Assembly (NCBI RefSeq): GCF_018446385.1
Contig: NC_055987.1
Span: 3,904,205 to 3,968,204, forward strand
Direction: 5' to 3'
DNA: 64,000 nt
DNA from: Zingiber officinale
Taxonomy: Eukaryota > Streptophyta > Magnoliopsida > Zingiberales > Zingiberaceae
The notes beneath the pieces are model-generated. The model was not told the DNA's origin. It worked only from the letters and a program-made list of their open reading frames with translations, and made no database searches. Below, piece by piece: positions 61,346-64,000 of this stretch. A program made the position numbers and the translations under genes. The first letter of the stretch is position 1; each line of letters starts with the position of its first letter.

Positions 61346-62053
61346 ACACCATATCAGTCCCGCGTTGGGCTTATTATTTCAATAATATTAATACCTTTGG
61401 AGAAACTAAAATAAGCAATGGAGAGCATCGTTGGACTCCTTGGAACCTTAGAGATTTTAAATTCTAAGGTTGTAAGGAGGCCAACTGTGCTTTCCATTTC
61501 TTATTTGATTTCTCTAGAGATGTTAAAATATTATTGGAAGAATTAATCCAATGTGTGTCTGATATAAACTGTGGGCCTAATATGTGGCTACATTGGGTTG
61601 ATTCTTCAAATAATATTTCAACACCTCTAGAGAAGCTGAAATAAGCAATGGGGGAAATCGTTAAACTCCCTGCAACCTAAGAATTCCACAAGACCTGAAA
61701 TGGGTCCAATCGACCTATCTAGGTCCGTTAGTAGGTTTCGGTCAAAACCCATTGATCAACCTAGACAGGATCGATTGGATCCATTTCAGATCCTGTAGAT
61801 TTCTGAGGTAGCAAGGAGTCCAATGGTGCCCTCTATTGCTTATTTCGGCTTCTCTAGAGGTGTTAAAATATTATCGGAGGAATCAACCCAATGTAGACCT
61901 GATATGATTCCATATCAGGCTCATGGTTCATATAGACCTATGTTGGAATGATTCTTCTGATAATATTTTAACATCCCTACAAAAGTTGAAATAAAGAAAT
62001 GGAGGACACCGTTAGACTCCTTGCAGCCTCAAAACTCCACAAGAGCTAAAATG
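61346..62053. repeat. A/B palindromic array, third segment
   Basis: A partial unit (from ACCATATCAGTCCCGCG) is followed by two 341-bp-period units collinear with 59596-60220. It ends exactly where the next LTR starts (62054), so that LTR also inserted into, or beside, the array. Confidence 0.85.
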
Positions 62054-62222
62054 TGTTGGTGCAATATCCCTCAGGTCAAGGTTGACCTGGGTAACCAAGC
62101 TGAGTCTTGGTTTGGGTTTAAATGTTTGACAATAAGATATTGATTGAAGAAGAGTCAAGTAGGTCAAGATTGACTGGATACTTGACTGGGAAGTCCTAAC
62201 TGGGATGTTAGGCAAAATGAAA

Positions 62223-62530
62223 GTCCTGGTGAGTGAAGCCAGGCAGAAGAAAAGTCCTGGTGAGTGAAGCCAGGCAGAAGGAAGTCCTGGTGAGTGAAGC
62301 CAGGCAGAAGGAAGTCCCGGTGAGTGAAGCCAGGCAGAAGAAAAGTCCTGGTGAGTGAAGCCAGGCAGAAGAAAGTCCTGGTGAGTGAAGCCAGACAGAA
62401 GGAAGTCCTAGTGAGTGAAGCTAGGCAGATGAAAATCCTGGTGAGTGAAGCCAGGTGAAAGTCCTAGTGAGTGAAGCTAGGCAGATGAAAACCCTAGTGA
62501 GTGAAGCTAGGTGAAAGTCCTGGTGAGTGA
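62223..62530 (+). repeat. 30-31-bp minisatellite in LTR U3
   Basis: About ten units of AGTCCTGGTGAGTGAAGCCA followed by GGCAGAAGAA. Each unit contains the small dyad CCTGG...CCAGG (some CCTAG...CTAGG with both sides changed). Later units are shorter and more diverged. Confidence 0.92.
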
Positions 62531-62834
62531 AGCCAGGCAAGGGAAAATCCAGATGGATCAAGGATGATCGGACATCTGGTGCTGAGAAGTCCAAGTAGGT
62601 CAAAGGATTGACTGGATACTTGGCATGAAAGAAAAGTCCAAGTAGGTCAAAGGGATTGACCGGATACTTGGCACAGAGAAAAGTCCAAGTGGGTCAAAGG
62701 GATTGACCGGACACTTGGTAAGGGAGTCCTAGCAGGTCAAGGGAGTGACTAGATGCTAGGCATGACATACCAACAGTCAAGGTTGACCGGATGTTGGTTT
62801 GGAGGTTTAGGACTTGGTTTTGGACAAAACCGCG

Positions 62835-63080
62835 TCGGATCGATCGATGGATCGATCCAGCTCGATCGATCGGTGGATCGATCCGACTGCTCCAAGATCG
62901 ATCCCGGATCGATCCGTGGATCGATCGAAGTCCCAATCGATCGCTGGATCGATTGGGGGTTCCCGCGATAAGCGTTGGATCGATCCGTGGATCGATCCGT
63001 GGTTCGAGATCAGACGCTCGGATCGATCCGTGGATCGATCCAAAGCCTCCCGATCGATTGAGAACATTCGAATCGATCGG
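62835..63080 (+). repeat. GGATCGATCC palindrome cluster in LTR
   Basis: At least ten copies of GGATCGATC or close variants occur in 245 bp, many extended as GGATCGATCCGTGGATCG. The cluster lies mid-LTR in the same relative place as the palindrome clusters of neighbouring LTRs. It makes spurious open frames rich in Arg-Ser-Ile-Asp. Confidence 0.92.
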
Positions 63081-63730
63081 ATCCGACCGTTAGCGTCGTT
63101 AAAGGCTGCAGCGTTCGATGGCTGCGCAAGAACTTCACCGATTCACTCCAGAGCTCTCGCCTACTCCTCCACAGCGCTCTCAAAGATCAGGTCGCCAGTT
63201 CTTGAAGGATCTTGGAAGCTTTCCAAGTCAAGAGGCGGATCAAAGGCAAGAAGAGAAGCTAGGGTTAGGGTTTTCTGTACTCATTGTAAGCTTTGCGCTT
63301 GTATTTTGTTTCCCTTTCCTTTCTTCTTGTACTGAGAGTCTTGTAGGGCTTCTCCGCCCTCGGTAGTTACCGAAAAGGAGTGTTTTCATAGTGGAGGGTG
63401 CGTGCGTGGTGTGGATCCTTGGACTAGTCACCTCTTGTGAGGTGGATACCAAGTAAACCAACCGTGTTAGCGTTGTTGCATTTGTTTCTGTATTTTCCGC
63501 TGCGCATTCTTGAAGAAACAAGCAACAACAAGCAACACCGAGCAACGAGCACGCGACGAGCTATTCACCCCCCCTCTAGCTACTTTTGGTCCTAACAAGT
63601 GGTATCAGAGCAAGGCCGCTCTTCACCGGAATCATCGCCGGAAGGGTCAAGCATAACAACAAAAGCTAGAGGGTGAAGAAGTTGGAGCAAATTCATCAAA
63701 GTCAAAGAATTCAAGAAGCTCAACTTCAAG

Positions 63731-64000
63731 ATGCAATTCCAAGATGGACTTGGATTTGATACAAGGTTGGCTCCACCATACACATCGGCAAGCTTCGATT
63801 CTTGGAGATCAAGAATTGAAAATTTTCTTATGATGGAGATAGAGCAATGGTTTGCTCTCATGGAAGGTTTTGAAGCTCCCACAAATTCCAAGGGCAAAGT
63901 ACTCAAAAGGAGCAAGTGGAGCAAAGACCAAATTCAAAGATGTGAGGCCAATGACAAAGTGACCAAGCTTTTGGTCAATTTATTGCCAAGCAACATCTTG
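63731..64000 (+). other. Start of gag of the right-edge LTR element
   Basis: A frame opening MQFQDGLGFDTRLAPPYTS runs to the window edge. The pattern (aromatic SFDSWRSRIENFL, then KSWSKD-like and NDKVTKLLVNLLP) fits the N-terminal gag domain of plant Copia elements. It lies 120 bp after the primer-binding site. Not interrupted within the window; the rest cannot be seen. Confidence 0.75.

Larger units (their letters stand above)
62054..63597 (+). mobile_element. 5' LTR of an LTR element running off the window
   Basis: A 1544-bp LTR starts TGTTGGTGCAATATCC and ends TTTTGGTCCTAACA. The primer-binding site TGGTATCAGAGC follows at 63600-63611. It resembles, in its first 200 bp, the LTRs at 46.5 and 54.9 kb (minus strand). 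It contains the minisatellite at 62223-62530 and a GGATCGATCC cluster at 62835-63080. The type matches SIRE/Maximus-like Copia. The 3' half lies outside, so completeness cannot be judged. Confidence 0.85.

Noticed and set aside
62223-62530. Regular repeats resembling a CRISPR array
   Set aside because: Units are contiguous with no unique spacers, lie inside an LTR, and the host is a plant.
62694-63335. Several overlapping frames rich in RSIDRSIDRW on both strands
   Set aside because: They arise from GATCGATC repeats in an LTR; symmetry between strands shows that they are repeat artefacts.

Overview
The window is nuclear DNA of a flowering plant, most likely a monocot. The evidence is spliced plant genes with GT-AG introns, a GC-rich histone H4, plant-only families (CrRLK1L kinase, Dof) and a heavy load of Copia-type LTR elements. 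The look is compatible with Zingiberales, but that is an impression, not a proof.

Layout. 1-6150: AT-rich non-coding DNA, probably LTR-element debris, then an array of alternating palindromes ending in a CACTA-like terminus. 7.0-11.4 kb: histone H4 (+), a small chloroplast membrane protein with an LHC-like motif (-) and a HERK1-like malectin/CrRLK1L receptor kinase (-). 14.1-17.8 kb: a five-exon pectate lyase-like gene (+) with a solo LTR in intron 1. 20.4-26.6 kb: an eleven-exon UTR5-like UDP-galactose/UDP-glucose transporter (-) with a SINE in one intron and a Helitron end just past its stop. 28.0-36.4 kb: a young Copia element with 430-bp LTRs and a CTAAT target duplication; its coding region is broken. 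36.9-39.7 kb: a solo LTR and MITEs. 40.2-40.9 kb: a decayed Dof gene. 41.5-44.2 kb: a four-exon nucleotide-sugar/triose-phosphate-type translocator (-). 46.2-64.0 kb: no host gene seen, only nested LTR elements, two clean solo LTRs and a second palindromic array, ending in the 5' end of another LTR element that runs off the window.

Four of the six apparently intact host genes bear on the cell wall or its precursors: wall-sensing kinase, pectate lyase and two nucleotide-sugar-type transporters. Nothing in the sequence shows they are co-regulated, and the neighbourhood may be chance.

The most striking unexplained pattern is in the repeats. Nearly every LTR family here carries family-specific short palindromes directly upstream of its TATA box, with different core sequences (ATCGAT, GGCGCC, TGATCA, AATT-centred, GACGAAGGGG stems). 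Two unrelated tandem arrays also share a design of alternating dyads. Exon boundaries were worked out by hand from splice consensus, reading frame and family similarity; each spliced total closes exactly in frame.
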